A DNA stretch of 64,000 bases from JANNSX01 sp963741525 (lineage in GTDB: Bacteria > Pseudomonadota > Alphaproteobacteria > Rhizobiales > Hyphomicrobiaceae): positions 496,001 to 560,000 of the forward strand of contig CAVUIW010000028.1 in NCBI GenBank assembly GCA_963741525.1, read 5' to 3'. The position numbers and the translations under genes were made by a program. Positions 1 to 8,438 of this stretch are shown piece after piece. The notes beneath the pieces are model-generated. The model made no database searches, was not told where the DNA came from, and saw only the letters and a program-made list of their open reading frames with translations. Position 1 is the first letter of the stretch; each line of letters opens with the position of its first letter.

Positions 1-1
1 C

Positions 2-1006
2 GTCGGGCAATTGCTCGACAGTCTGGCGCTCGGCTGCGATTGCCTCGGCCACATCCACTATTTCGACGTCGTGGCGCACGATTGGCACGGCACGCCGCGC
101 ACGATCAAGAACGCCATCTGCATGCACGAGGAGGATTTCGGCATCCTCTGGAAATATTCGAACTGGCTCAACAACGACGTGACGGTCGCGCGCTCGCGCC
201 GGCTCGTCATCTCCTCGGTCGCCACCATCGGCAACTATGTCTACGGCTTCTTCTGGTACTTCTACCAAGACGGCACCATCGGCATCGAGGTGAAGGCGAC
301 GGGCATTCCATTCCCAACCGGTATCGCCGAGGGCGAGACATCGCCCTACGGCGAGCTCGTCGCGCCCGGCATCGTCTCGCACGCACACCAGCACTGTTTC
401 TCCTATCGCTTCGACATGGCGGTCGACGGCGACAAGAACTCGGTGCGCGAGGTCGAGACGCATGGCGCGCCGATCGGGCCGGGCAATCCGCACGGCAATG
501 CCGCGCGCGTGGTCGTGCGGCGGCTGGAGAGCGAACTCCAAGCACAGCGCGACATGGACTTGGGCACTTCGCGCTACTGGAAGATCGTCAATCCGTCGGT
601 GACAAACACGCTCGGCCAGCCCGTGGGCTACAAAATCGTCCCCGGTGTCAACTCGAAGACGTTCCTCGACCCGGCCTCGCCGGTCGGCAAACGTGCCGCC
701 TTCATGTTCAAGCATTTCTGGGCGACGCAGTACCAGCCCGACGAGCTTTTCGCGGCCGGCAAGTATCCCAACCAGCACGCGGGCGGCGACGGGCTACCGG
801 CTTGGACGCAGCGGGATGCCAAGCTCGAGAACGAAAACGTCGTCGTCTGGTACACGCTCAACTATCACCACGTGCCGCGGCCGGAGGATTTCCCGGTGCA
901 GCCGGTGGTCTATGCCGGGTTCCACTGGATGCCCGCCGGCTTCTTCGACAAGAATCCCGCGCTCGACGTACCCCCGCCGGCGGACAAGACGAGCTGTTGC
1001 TCGTAG
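2..1006 (+). CDS. Copper-containing primary amine oxidase, C-terminal part (5' end outside window)
   Basis: The frame is open from the first codon of the window, so the N-terminus lies upstream. Visible family marks are the cofactor region TIGNYVYGFFWYF, whose Tyr (NY) would be converted to topaquinone, the copper ligand pair HAHQH, and the third histidine in YHHVPRPEDFPVQP near the C-terminus. The enzyme oxidatively deaminates primary amines to aldehyde, ammonia and H2O2. The usual motif is N-Y-D/E; here the next residue is Val, a variation I believe occurs in some members. The polyamine-type binding protein and amide/peptide transporter downstream, on the other strand, fit an amine-using lifestyle, but no shared operon can be claimed. 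The substrate cannot be read from this sequence. The stop is TAG, and the last residues are Cys-rich (TSCCS). Confidence 0.93.
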   Translation, partial: VGQLLDSLALGCDCLGHIHYFDVVAHDWHGTPRTIKNAICMHEEDFGILWKYSNWLNNDVTVARSRRLVISSVATIGNYVYGFFWYFYQDGTIGIEVKATGIPFPTGIAEGETSPYGELVAPGIVSHAHQHCFSYRFDMAVDGDKNSVREVETHGAPIGPGNPHGNAARVVVRRLESELQAQRDMDLGTSRYWKIVNPSVTNTLGQPVGYKIVPGVNSKTFLDPASPVGKRAAFMFKHFWATQYQPDELFAAGKYPNQHAGGDGLPAWTQRDAKLENENVVVWYTLNYHHVPRPEDFPVQPVVYAGFHWMPAGFFDKNPALDVPPPADKTSCCS

Positions 1007-1076
1007 TGGGGAACCACTAAGGCTGTCATTGCCGGGACTTGGTGGGCAGCCGGCAGGTCGCCGTGTTTCAACATGC

Positions 1077-1376
1077 TCACCCACTCACCACATTCCCTAC
1101 GATTTCCCCATGCCCGGCCGCCGAAAACGCTGGCATCACCAGCGGCTCGACGAACCCATCGCGGCGCGCGGTCAGCACATATTGCTGCATCGCCTCGTTC
1201 GACGGCATCTCGAACACCTGGACGAAATCGTAAGCACCCATCGTTGCGTAGAAGTCGATGGAGCGGCCGCCGAGCGCTGCCACGCGCTGTTCCGAAAGAT
1301 CGCGCCGTTTCGGGCTGTCGCCGAGCTCCGCCAGGCCTTTCGGGGTCAGCCGCATGAGCGAGATGAAGAGGGGCAT
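1077..1376 (-). CDS. GYD domain protein
   Basis: A protein of about 99 residues starting MPLFISLMRLTPKG and carrying the GAYDFVQVFEMPSNEAMQQYVL segment typical of the GYD superfamily (small ferredoxin-like-fold proteins, COG4274). The ATG at 1376 is preferred over the in-frame upstream codon at 1442, because family members begin with a short beta strand of the form M-P-x-F-I. No enzymatic role is established for these proteins; they often sit beside metabolic or transport genes. It is last in the minus-strand series after the polyamine-type binding protein, from which it is separated by about 210 bases without a clear gene (1377-1588), so it may have its own promoter. Confidence 0.8.
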   Translation of the reverse strand: MPLFISLMRLTPKGLAELGDSPKRRDLSEQRVAALGGRSIDFYATMGAYDFVQVFEMPSNEAMQQYVLTARRDGFVEPLVMPAFSAAGHGEIVGNVVSG

Positions 1377-1588
1377 TGGTCCTGGCTCCGGTTGAACGCG
1401 AAAGCGGAGCCATCGAGGGCTCCGCTTCAATCTTCTCAGCATCGCATCACGACTTCAACCGCCTGACGGGCGGTGCACCACCGCGTGTCTGCCGGCGACG
1501 CGACTTCTCGGCCTGAACCCGCTTCGGGCCTTGGCACAAGCACGCCGGTCCCTCGATGCTCGACGGCAGGATGGTTCCGGGTGCCTGG

Positions 1589-2707
1589 TCAAAGACCGCC
1601 TTTGATCTGCTCCCAATCCTTGTAGAGTTTTTCCATGAAATCATCGGGCTGCGGAATGTAGAAGTGCCCGGCTTTGAGGGTTGCCTCAGGCCCTTTGTCC
1701 ATGCCGATCGCCTTCAGCTGATCCTGGTTGACGCCCTCGTAGGACGCCGGATTTGAATGGCCATAGCCGAAGCTCTCGATGCAATACTTGCCGATCTCCG
1801 GATCGAGCATGCCGTCGATGAGCGCATAGGCCTTCTCGAGATTAGGCGCGTTCTTGTTGATGGTGAGGCCGCAGACCCAAGTCAGCGTCCCTTCCTTCGG
1901 CTGGGCAAATTTGACCGGTACGCCTTCCTTCAGCAGCGCCGTCGCGGCATCCGCCCAGGTCATGGCGGCGATGACCTCGCCGGAGGCGAGTGCTTGCTGC
2001 TGCTCCGTGCTGTTGGAAGAGTACATCCGCACTAGCGGCCGCTGCTTCTTCAGCAACTCGTTGATTTTCTGGTAGGCCGCCTCATCCTTGTCGATGCCAT
2101 CGAACTTGACGCCGGCATAGATGGCGCCGACCCACCAGCTATCGTCGGCCGAGCCGATAATGGAAATCTTGCCCTTGTTGGCCTCGTCCCAGAGGATTTT
2201 CCAGCTCTCCTCGCCGTCCGGCAACTTCACGAGATCGGTGCGATAGGTGATCGAGGTGAAGCCCCACTCCCACGGCACCATCCAGACCTTGCCTTCCAGA
2301 TTGGCGGCGGGAAGGTTCTTCAACTCGGGCAGGAGACTGGCGTAGTTCTTGAGCTTCCCAGTATCGATCGGCTGGATGACGCCCGCATTCTTCCAGCGCG
2401 GGACTTCACCCGAACAGGGATGCATGACGTCCGGCACGAAGCCGGCGAGCATCTTCTGCAGGCCTTCCTCGGTGTCGGCATAGGTTGCGAACTGTGGATC
2501 GGCGCCGAACTGCGCCTTGTACTTCGTCTGCATCTCCGGAAGGTCGTAGCCGCCCCAGGTAAAGTATGTTGCCTCGCCGTCGGCGCGGGCAGCGCGCGGT
2601 GTCAGTGGCATCATCGTGAAGCCGAGGCCGAGCGCGGCGGCGGCCTTCATGAACTCGCGGCGATCGACGCCCTTCCTGAGCATCGGAATGGTGGAGCGGG
2701 TCTGCAT
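1589..2707 (-). CDS. ABC transporter substrate-binding protein, spermidine/putrescine (PotD/PotF) type
   Basis: The N-terminus has a twin-arginine-like signal: KGVDRREFMKAAAALGLGF followed by an ARA-like cleavage region. The mature part is a periplasmic binding protein of the polyamine/iron group (FTWGGYDLPEMQTKY, VWMVPWEWGFTSITYRTD, ASGEVIAAMTWADAA), about 372 residues. The start at 2707 is chosen because GGAGGAAATC directly precedes ATG. It would deliver a cationic organic solute, perhaps a polyamine, to an inner-membrane ABC permease. Its immediate neighbours upstream are Opp/Dpp ATPases of a different ABC class, and no PotB/C-type permease is present in the window. It is therefore either an orphan receptor or has partners elsewhere. 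The copper amine oxidase nearby makes an amine substrate attractive, but that is inference. Confidence 0.88.
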   Translation of the reverse strand: MQTRSTIPMLRKGVDRREFMKAAAALGLGFTMMPLTPRAARADGEATYFTWGGYDLPEMQTKYKAQFGADPQFATYADTEEGLQKMLAGFVPDVMHPCSGEVPRWKNAGVIQPIDTGKLKNYASLLPELKNLPAANLEGKVWMVPWEWGFTSITYRTDLVKLPDGEESWKILWDEANKGKISIIGSADDSWWVGAIYAGVKFDGIDKDEAAYQKINELLKKQRPLVRMYSSNSTEQQQALASGEVIAAMTWADAATALLKEGVPVKFAQPKEGTLTWVCGLTINKNAPNLEKAYALIDGMLDPEIGKYCIESFGYGHSNPASYEGVNQDQLKAIGMDKGPEATLKAGHFYIPQPDDFMEKLYKDWEQIKGGL

Positions 2708-2859
2708 GATTTCCTCCAAGGGGTGCGGCCGGGGGCCGGTCTTCTCGAGCACAGCACAAGATTGTGGCGGCCTCGGTGGTCACCGCCGATCAATCGCAAA
2801 GCTAGCGCTCTGTTTGGGACTTGGCAACTCGCTGAACGCTTGTCTAATGAGCGTGCTGA

Positions 2860-3816
2860 TCAGACCAAGCCAGCGCGCAGGCAAGCGGCGAGATGCGTCG
2901 CGCTCTCAGGCGCCGGTTCCAGCGCCGGACGCGTCGCCGAGCACTCGCCGATGGCCTTGTGGCAGCGCGGATGGAAGGCGCAGCCGGACGGCGGGTTTTC
3001 GGGGCTCGGCGGATCGCCCTTGAGAACGATGCGCTCGCGGGAGGCCTCGCCCGGGATGGCCGAGATGAGGGCTTGCGTATAGGGGTGGCGCGGCTTGCGG
3101 AAAATCTCCTCCGCCTGGGCCAACTCGACAATGCGGCCGAGATACATGACGCCGACGCGGTCGCTCATATGCTCGACGACGGAGAGGTCGTGCGAGATGA
3201 AGATGTAGGAGAGGTTGAGACGGGCCTTCAGATCCATCAGCAGATTCAGAATCTGCGACTGGATCGAGACATCGAGGGCCGACACGGGCTCGTCGAGGAT
3301 GATGAGCTTGGGCTCCAACGCCACGGCGCGGGCGATACCGATACGCTGGCGCTGGCCGCCAGAGAATTCGTGCGGGTAGCGTTCGGCTGCATCCGGCGGC
3401 AGACCGACGAGATCGAGCAGCGCGCGGACGCGCTCGCGGCGCTCTGACCTCGTGCCGATGCCATGGATATCGAGCGGCTCGGCGACGATGTCGGCGATGC
3501 GCATCCTCGGATCGAGGGACGCATAGGGGTCCTGGAAGACGATCTGCATGTCGCGGCGGCGGGCGCGGAGGTGCTCGGGCGATAACGCAGTGAGGTCGTC
3601 TCCCAAAAAGCGCACCGTTCCCGCGGAGGGTTCGATGAGACGCAGCAGCAGCCGCGCCAACGTCGACTTGCCGGAACCGGATTCCCCGACGATGCCGAGC
3701 GTCTCGCCCTGGGCAAGCGTGAGCGAAACGCCGTCGACGGCCTTGAGCCTGCCCTTGCCGTCGCGGGCGGGATAGACTTTGGCGAGCCCTTCGGCTTCGA
3801 GCAGAACTCCAGTCAT
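2860..3816 (-). CDS. Oligopeptide/dipeptide ABC transporter ATP-binding protein (DppF/OppF type)
   Basis: It begins MTGVLLEAEGLAKVYPARDGKGRL and contains Walker A GESGSGKST, the signature FSGGQRQRIGIARA, Walker B LIILDEPVSALD, and the C-terminal oligopeptide-ABC region with the Cys motif GCAFHPRCHKAIGEC that distinguishes Opp/Dpp ATPases. At about 318 residues it has the normal length. Its ATG overlaps the TGA of the upstream ATPase as ATGA (3813-3816), so the two are translationally coupled, which fixes the start. It forms the heterodimeric motor for the two permeases encoded further upstream on the same strand. The last gene of that ABC set lies here; about 150 bases separate it from the polyamine-type binding protein. 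Confidence 0.95.
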   Translation of the reverse strand: MTGVLLEAEGLAKVYPARDGKGRLKAVDGVSLTLAQGETLGIVGESGSGKSTLARLLLRLIEPSAGTVRFLGDDLTALSPEHLRARRRDMQIVFQDPYASLDPRMRIADIVAEPLDIHGIGTRSERRERVRALLDLVGLPPDAAERYPHEFSGGQRQRIGIARAVALEPKLIILDEPVSALDVSIQSQILNLLMDLKARLNLSYIFISHDLSVVEHMSDRVGVMYLGRIVELAQAEEIFRKPRHPYTQALISAIPGEASRERIVLKGDPPSPENPPSGCAFHPRCHKAIGECSATRPALEPAPESATHLAACLRAGLV

Positions 3817-4817
3817 GGCGCCGGGTTCCAGCAGGCCGATAAGTGCCCGTCGATCGTGACGAGAGCAGGCCGCTCGCTGGTGCACCGCGGCAGGGCTCGA
3901 TCGCACCGTCCGGCGAAGCTACAGCCCACGCCGCGTTCGCTTGGCGGCGGCACGGTGCCGGCAATGGTGGTGAGGCGCTGGCCGCGCACGGCTTTGCGCG
4001 GCGAGGAGTTGAGTAGTCCGGTCGTATAGGGATGCCGAGGGCGCGCCAACACTTCGGAGGCCTTGCCCGCCTCGACGATGCGGCCGGCATACATGACGGC
4101 GACCTCTTCGCACATCTCGGCGACGACGCCGAGATCATGTGTGATAAGGAGAATGGCAAGGCCGAACTCTTTCTGCAGGCGTTTCAGGAGCTCGAGGATT
4201 TGTGCCTGTACGGTGACGTCGAGCGCTGTCGTCGGCTCGTCGGCGATGAGTACGGCCGGACGGCAGACGAGTGCCATTGCGATCATGACGCGCTGGCGCA
4301 GGCCACCGGAAAGCTCGTGCGGATACTGTGCGAGCCGCCGCTCGGGCGAGCCGATGCCGACCTCGACGAGGGCTGCGGCGGCCCTCGCGAGCGCTTCGGC
4401 GCGCGAAATCCGCCGATGAAGGCGCAGCGCCTCGGCGATCTGCTCGCCAACGGTGAAGACGGGATTGAGGCTCGTCATCGGCTCCTGGAAGATCATGGCA
4501 ATGCGATCGCCGCGCAGCGCGCGGAGCCGCTTCTCGCTCGCCGTGGCGAGGTTCTCGCCATCGAGAACGATCGTGCCGCCATCGATGTTTGCGGGCGGCA
4601 TCGGCAGCAGCCGCATCAGCGTCTGCGCGGTGACGCTCTTGCCGCAACCGGACTCGCCGACGAGACCGAGCGTCTGTCCACGCGTGAGCTGGAACGACAC
4701 ATCCTCGACGACGCGCACGCTGCCGGAGTCGGTGCGGAAGGAGACGCTGAGGTTGTCGACGGCGAGCAGCGTTGCACCGTCCGCCGCAATCTGCGCCGCC
4801 ACCGCGGCCGCGCTCAA
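3813..4817 (-). CDS. Oligopeptide/dipeptide ABC transporter ATP-binding protein (DppD/OppD type)
   Basis: A protein of 334 residues with Walker A GESGCGKS, signature LSGGLRQRVMIAMALV, Walker B VLIADEPTTALDVT, the His-switch region LLITHDLGVV, and the C-terminal Cys-rich tail GCSFAGRCDRALPRC of the Opp/Dpp family. The likely start is TTG at 4817, seven bases after the formamidase stop, with a GAGG-like sequence just before it; no better in-frame ATG exists ahead of the first beta strand. It couples ATP hydrolysis to import through DppB/DppC-like permeases. Placement after the formamidase-like gene rather than beside the permeases is a slightly unusual order. Confidence 0.94.
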   Translation of the reverse strand: MSAAAVAAQIAADGATLLAVDNLSVSFRTDSGSVRVVEDVSFQLTRGQTLGLVGESGCGKSVTAQTLMRLLPMPPANIDGGTIVLDGENLATASEKRLRALRGDRIAMIFQEPMTSLNPVFTVGEQIAEALRLHRRISRAEALARAAAALVEVGIGSPERRLAQYPHELSGGLRQRVMIAMALVCRPAVLIADEPTTALDVTVQAQILELLKRLQKEFGLAILLITHDLGVVAEMCEEVAVMYAGRIVEAGKASEVLARPRHPYTTGLLNSSPRKAVRGQRLTTIAGTVPPPSERGVGCSFAGRCDRALPRCTSERPALVTIDGHLSACWNPAP

Positions 4818-4824
4818 GCGAGCC

Positions 4825-5763
4825 TCACTCGAACACGCAGCGCGGGAAGTAGAACGACACGACCCAGTTCGGGATGTCGACGATCTCGCTGATCCGCAAG
4901 TCGCCGGCGACCGAGCAGAGCATATAGGCCTCGAGTTCGCTCATGTGCTGCTCGCGCGAAATGAGTTCGACCATGCCGAGCACGGCGGCTTTCGACGCCT
5001 CCATGAGATCGGGACCGATGCCGGTCGTTGCCTCGTAGCCCTTGTAGTCCATGTGGCGGGCGACCGGACCCGGCGTCGTAAAGCGCGGGAACTTCAAGTT
5101 CGCCTTCTTGACGAGTTCGAAGCGCGCCGCGAGTGCGCACGGACTCTCGATCGCAGTGCCGCAGACCTCGCCGTCACCTTGCGTCGCATGCGTGTCGCCG
5201 ACGGAGAAGAGACCGCCCTTCACCTCGACCGGCAGATAGAGCTCTGTTCCGGCCGACATGTCGCGGATGTCCATGTTGCCGCCCATGCGGCGGGGCGGCA
5301 CGATCGAATGCGTGCCGGGTTCGGCAGGGGCGAGGCCGATGGTGCCGCAGAAGGGCTTCAACGGCACGCGCCCGCCCGGGCCATAAGCCGCCGGGGTCAT
5401 CGCATAGGTGTCGTACTTCCAGATGTGGAGCGCGGGCTCCTTGAACGTGTCGGCCAGCAGCCCGAAGCCTGGGATGTTCGCCGTCCAGCCCCAGCCCGAC
5501 GGTGTGAAATCGAGCAGCGTCACCTTGATGGCGTCCCCCGGCTCCGCGCCATCGACATACACCGGCCCCGCCACCGGATTGACCTTGGCGAAATCGAGCT
5601 TGGCAATATCGGCGACGGTGGAGGTGGCGGTCAGCTGACCGCCGGAGGAGTCGACCGGATGGAACTCCACCGTTTCGCCCGGCTTCGCCATGACGACGGG
5701 CTTGTTCGTGTTGTCCCAACCGAAATGACACTGGTGATTATGGATCGTATGGTTGTGGGCCAT
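4825..5763 (-). CDS. Acetamidase/formamidase family enzyme
   Basis: This FmdA/AmdA-type amidohydrolase (about 312 residues) has the family segments GDAIKVTLLDF, PGGRVPLKPFCGTIGLAPAEPGTHS, RMGGNMDIRDMSAGTELYLPV, VGDTHATQGDGEVCGTAIE and the C-terminal SVAGDLRISEIVD. Such enzymes release ammonia from formamide, acetamide or related short amides in the cytoplasm. The ATG at 5763 (MAHNHTIHNHQC) is chosen over a further upstream in-frame codon because the extra residues would be encoded by the low-complexity repeat at 5771-5846. It lies between the binding protein and the two ATPases of an Opp/Dpp-type importer, which suggests that the importer carries an amide or a compound degraded to one. The true substrate is not readable. 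Confidence 0.92.
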   Translation of the reverse strand: MAHNHTIHNHQCHFGWDNTNKPVVMAKPGETVEFHPVDSSGGQLTATSTVADIAKLDFAKVNPVAGPVYVDGAEPGDAIKVTLLDFTPSGWGWTANIPGFGLLADTFKEPALHIWKYDTYAMTPAAYGPGGRVPLKPFCGTIGLAPAEPGTHSIVPPRRMGGNMDIRDMSAGTELYLPVEVKGGLFSVGDTHATQGDGEVCGTAIESPCALAARFELVKKANLKFPRFTTPGPVARHMDYKGYEATTGIGPDLMEASKAAVLGMVELISREQHMSELEAYMLCSVAGDLRISEIVDIPNWVVSFYFPRCVFE

Positions 5764-5770
5764 GGGAACC

Positions 5771-5846
5771 TGTGAGTTTGTGAGCTTGTAAGATTGTGAG
5801 GTTGTGAAAGCTTTCAACTCACAACCTCACAACTCACAACCTCACA
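5771..5846. repeat. Low-complexity inverted repeat of TTGTGAG/CTCACAA words
   Basis: The left half is built from variants of TGTGAGTTTGTGAG and the right half from their complement (CTCACAACTCACAACCTCACA), meeting at AAAGCTTT around 5815. The right half also repeats the word ACTCACAACCTCACA in tandem. It fills the gap between the binding-protein gene and the formamidase gene on the minus strand, and could fold into an imperfect hairpin that tunes downstream expression. A second element of similar design but a different word lies at 11322-11405. Confidence 0.75.
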
Positions 5847-5852
5847 CTGCTC

Positions 5853-7460
5853 CTACTGCGCGTCCTTCGCGAAGATGTAGTCGTAGTTCACGGGGATGTG
5901 GATCGGGTCGGTGTAGAGCCAGGGCTCGCCGCCCAAACGCGCCGAGTGGTAGGTGAACCGCTTCTCGTTGAAGATCGGCGCCCAGGGGGCGTCCTTCATG
6001 ACATCGTCGAAGATGCCCATCCAGAGCTTGGCACGTTCGGCCGCCTGCTCGGGCTTGACCATCGAGTCGGCCGCGGCCGCCCGATCATCCAGCGCCTTGT
6101 TGCAAAAGCGCGCCCAGTTCCAGCCGCCCTCGACCGCGCCGCCGCAGCCGAGAATCGGATAGTAGAAGCCCGCCGGATCCGGGAAGTCGGCGATCCAAGC
6201 CATGCCGCCCGACCAGACCATCGGCGCCTTGCCCGAGCCACCTGCCGCGATCACCTCGGCCTGCGCCAGCGACTTGATCTCGGCCGTGATGCCGACCGCC
6301 GCCAGATCCTGCTGGATGGCTTCCGCGATGCGCGGATTGGGGTCGACGTTCATGGCGTAGATCTCGGTCGTGAAGCTCGCCTGACCGGCTTCGGCCAACA
6401 GCGCCTTCGCCTTCTCCGGATCGTAGCCGTAGCCCTTGTTGTCCGGGTTGTAGCCGGGCATGGAGGGCGGCAGCGCTTGGGTTGCCGCACCGGCGCGGTT
6501 GTTGATGATCTTGACGATCCGCTCCTTGTTGATCGCCATGTTGACGGCCTCGCGCACCTTCACATTGTCGAAGGGCGCGATCGTCGTGTTCATGGTGACG
6601 TAGCCGGTCTGCAGCTGATCGCCGACGGCAATGAGTTCCTTGTTGGCGGGATCAGCCATGGCCTCGGCGAACTGGGCGGGCGGAATGCCGTCGCCCAGGA
6701 TGTCGATCTCACCGGCCTTGAGCTTCAGTGTTGCGACGGTCGGGTCGAGACCGAAGGAGAATACGAGCTTGTCGAGGTAGGGAACGCCAGGGCGATTGTA
6801 CTCCGTGAACCGCTCGAGCGTCATGCTCTGCCCGGGCACCCACTCGATAAACTTGAAGCCGCCCGTGCCGACGGGCTTCTTGCCCCAATCGGCGCCGGCC
6901 GCTTCGACAGCCTCCTTCGGCACAGTGAAGGCGAAGTTGAGCGCCAGCACGTGCAGGAAGGTGGCGTCCGGACGCGCCAGTGTGATGATGACCGTCGCAT
7001 CGTCCGGCGTGGTGACGCCCGCGAGATCGGTTGCCTTGCCGCCCACCACGTCGTCATAGCCCTTGATGGCCGAGAAGTAGGACGCACCGGGCGATTGAGT
7101 CGCCGGATTGATCGAGCGCTCGAGCGACCACTTCACGTCGGCGGCCGTCATGGCCCGGCCATTGTGGAATTTGACGCCATCACGAAGCTTGAAGGTGTAG
7201 ACGAGGCCGTCCGCGGAGATGGCGAAGCTCTCGGCGAGATCCGGCTCGAGATCGGTGGTGCCGGGCTTGTAGTCCATGAGCCCGTCGAAGATCGTCTTGA
7301 TGACCGACCAGTTCTGCCAGTCGTAGCCGACATGCGGGTCGAGCGTCGTCAGGTCGTTGTTGAAGGCGACGACGACTTGGCCGCCCTGCTTGGGTGTCTG
7401 GGCCTGCGCCGGCATGGCGAGAAATGCCAAAGCCGCCGCGCACAGTAGTGCACGTTTCAT
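5853..7460 (-). CDS. Peptide/nickel-type ABC transporter substrate-binding protein (SBP family 5)
   Basis: The protein has 535 residues. A signal peptide is obvious: MKRALLCAAALAFLAMPAQAQ with an AQA cleavage site. The mature domain has the family-5 pattern (VVVAFNNDLTTLDPHVGYDW, LAESFAISADGLVYTFKLRDGVKFHNG, VPYLDKLVFSF, VREAVNMAINKERIV, CNKALDDRAAAADS). These periplasmic receptors capture peptides, nickel chelates, opines or other compounds for DppBCDF-like importers. It follows the two permease genes on the same strand with a 57-base gap and precedes the formamidase, so it belongs to the same operon. Ligand identity cannot be inferred from the sequence; the formamidase neighbour hints at a nitrogenous amide-containing compound. 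Confidence 0.95.
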   Translation of the reverse strand: MKRALLCAAALAFLAMPAQAQTPKQGGQVVVAFNNDLTTLDPHVGYDWQNWSVIKTIFDGLMDYKPGTTDLEPDLAESFAISADGLVYTFKLRDGVKFHNGRAMTAADVKWSLERSINPATQSPGASYFSAIKGYDDVVGGKATDLAGVTTPDDATVIITLARPDATFLHVLALNFAFTVPKEAVEAAGADWGKKPVGTGGFKFIEWVPGQSMTLERFTEYNRPGVPYLDKLVFSFGLDPTVATLKLKAGEIDILGDGIPPAQFAEAMADPANKELIAVGDQLQTGYVTMNTTIAPFDNVKVREAVNMAINKERIVKIINNRAGAATQALPPSMPGYNPDNKGYGYDPEKAKALLAEAGQASFTTEIYAMNVDPNPRIAEAIQQDLAAVGITAEIKSLAQAEVIAAGGSGKAPMVWSGGMAWIADFPDPAGFYYPILGCGGAVEGGWNWARFCNKALDDRAAAADSMVKPEQAAERAKLWMGIFDDVMKDAPWAPIFNEKRFTYHSARLGGEPWLYTDPIHIPVNYDYIFAKDAQ

Positions 7461-7517
7461 GAGCTTCTCCCTAGGGTAAGCCGGCTGCGTCTGTCAGGCC
7501 GGTCTTCGGCAACCATA

Positions 7518-8438
7518 TCACCGCAAGCGGATGCGCGGGTCAATGAGTGGCATAACGAGATCGGCCAGCAGATTACCCGCAATGATGAAGGCCGCGGCCA
7601 CTACCGTCACGCCCATGATGATCGGGATATCGAGTGCCTGGATCGCCTGCCACATGAGCTGGCCGATGCCCGGCCAGCCGAACACGCTTTCGACCACCAC
7701 CACGCCCGACATGAAGATGCCGATGTCGAGACCGATCATGGCGATGATCGGCAGGATGGCGTTCTTGAGGCCGTGCTTGAGGACCACCCGCCATTCCGGC
7801 ATGCCCTTGGCGCGGGCGGTGCGGATGTAATCCTGCCGGAGCACGTCCACCATCGAGGAGCGCATCATGCGGCTGTACCAGCCGCCGCCGGCGATGCCGA
7901 GGGTGATGGCGGGCAGGATCAGATGCCAGACGGTGCCGTAGCCACCGAGCGGCAGCCATTGCAACCAGAAGGCGAAAACATAGAGCAGCGACAGGCCGAC
8001 CACGAACTGCGGAGCCGAGACGCCGACGAATGACAGCGTCATCACCGCCTTGTCGGATCGCCGCCCACGGCGGGAGGCCGCCCAGATCCCGGCCGGCAGC
8101 CCGATCATCAGCTCCGCCACGATGGCGCCGAGCATCAGCAGCAGAGTCGCCGGCAGCCGCGACCAGATCAGCTCCCCAACATCGGTTTTGCGCGCGAAGG
8201 ACCGGCCAAAATCGCCTTGCGCGAGCCGCGCGACATAGTCGGCGTATTGCACAGGCAGCGGCCGGTGCAGGCCGAGCTGCTCGCGGATGAGCTGGCGCGA
8301 CTGCTCGGTGGAATTGCGTCCGGCGATCATGGCGACGGGGTCGGCGGGGATCAGGAAGGTCATGCAGAAGGTGACGAGCGTGACGCCGAGGAGAATGAAC
8401 ACCGACGTCACGAGGCGTTTGGCGAGATAGGTAAGCAT
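7518..8438 (-). CDS. Peptide/nickel-type ABC transporter permease (DppB type)
   Basis: Starting MLTYLAKRLVTSVFILLGVTLVTF, this is the typical DppB/GsiC-like inner-membrane subunit with six predicted helices and a long periplasmic loop after helix 1 (PADPVAMIAGRNSTEQSRQLIREQLGL). The cytoplasmic EAA-type loop appears as DYIRTARAKGMPEWRVVLKHGLKNAILP. Length is about 306 residues, as usual. The start at 8438 is set by a TGATG overlap with the preceding permease gene; an upstream extension in the same frame would only translate the other permease's sequence out of frame. Confidence 0.95.
   Translation of the reverse strand: MLTYLAKRLVTSVFILLGVTLVTFCMTFLIPADPVAMIAGRNSTEQSRQLIREQLGLHRPLPVQYADYVARLAQGDFGRSFARKTDVGELIWSRLPATLLLMLGAIVAELMIGLPAGIWAASRRGRRSDKAVMTLSFVGVSAPQFVVGLSLLYVFAFWLQWLPLGGYGTVWHLILPAITLGIAGGGWYSRMMRSSMVDVLRQDYIRTARAKGMPEWRVVLKHGLKNAILPIIAMIGLDIGIFMSGVVVVESVFGWPGIGQLMWQAIQALDIPIIMGVTVVAAAFIIAGNLLADLVMPLIDPRIRLR

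Noticed and set aside
5771..5846. Could the repeated CTCACAA words be a CRISPR array?
   Set aside because: Units are shorter than 20 bases, contiguous without spacers, and inverted about a centre; no cas genes in the window.
5898..7448. Open frame of 516 codons antisense to the family-5 binding protein
   Set aside because: Covers the binding-protein gene almost completely on the opposite strand and has low-complexity His/Arg/Asp composition; no signal peptide or motif.
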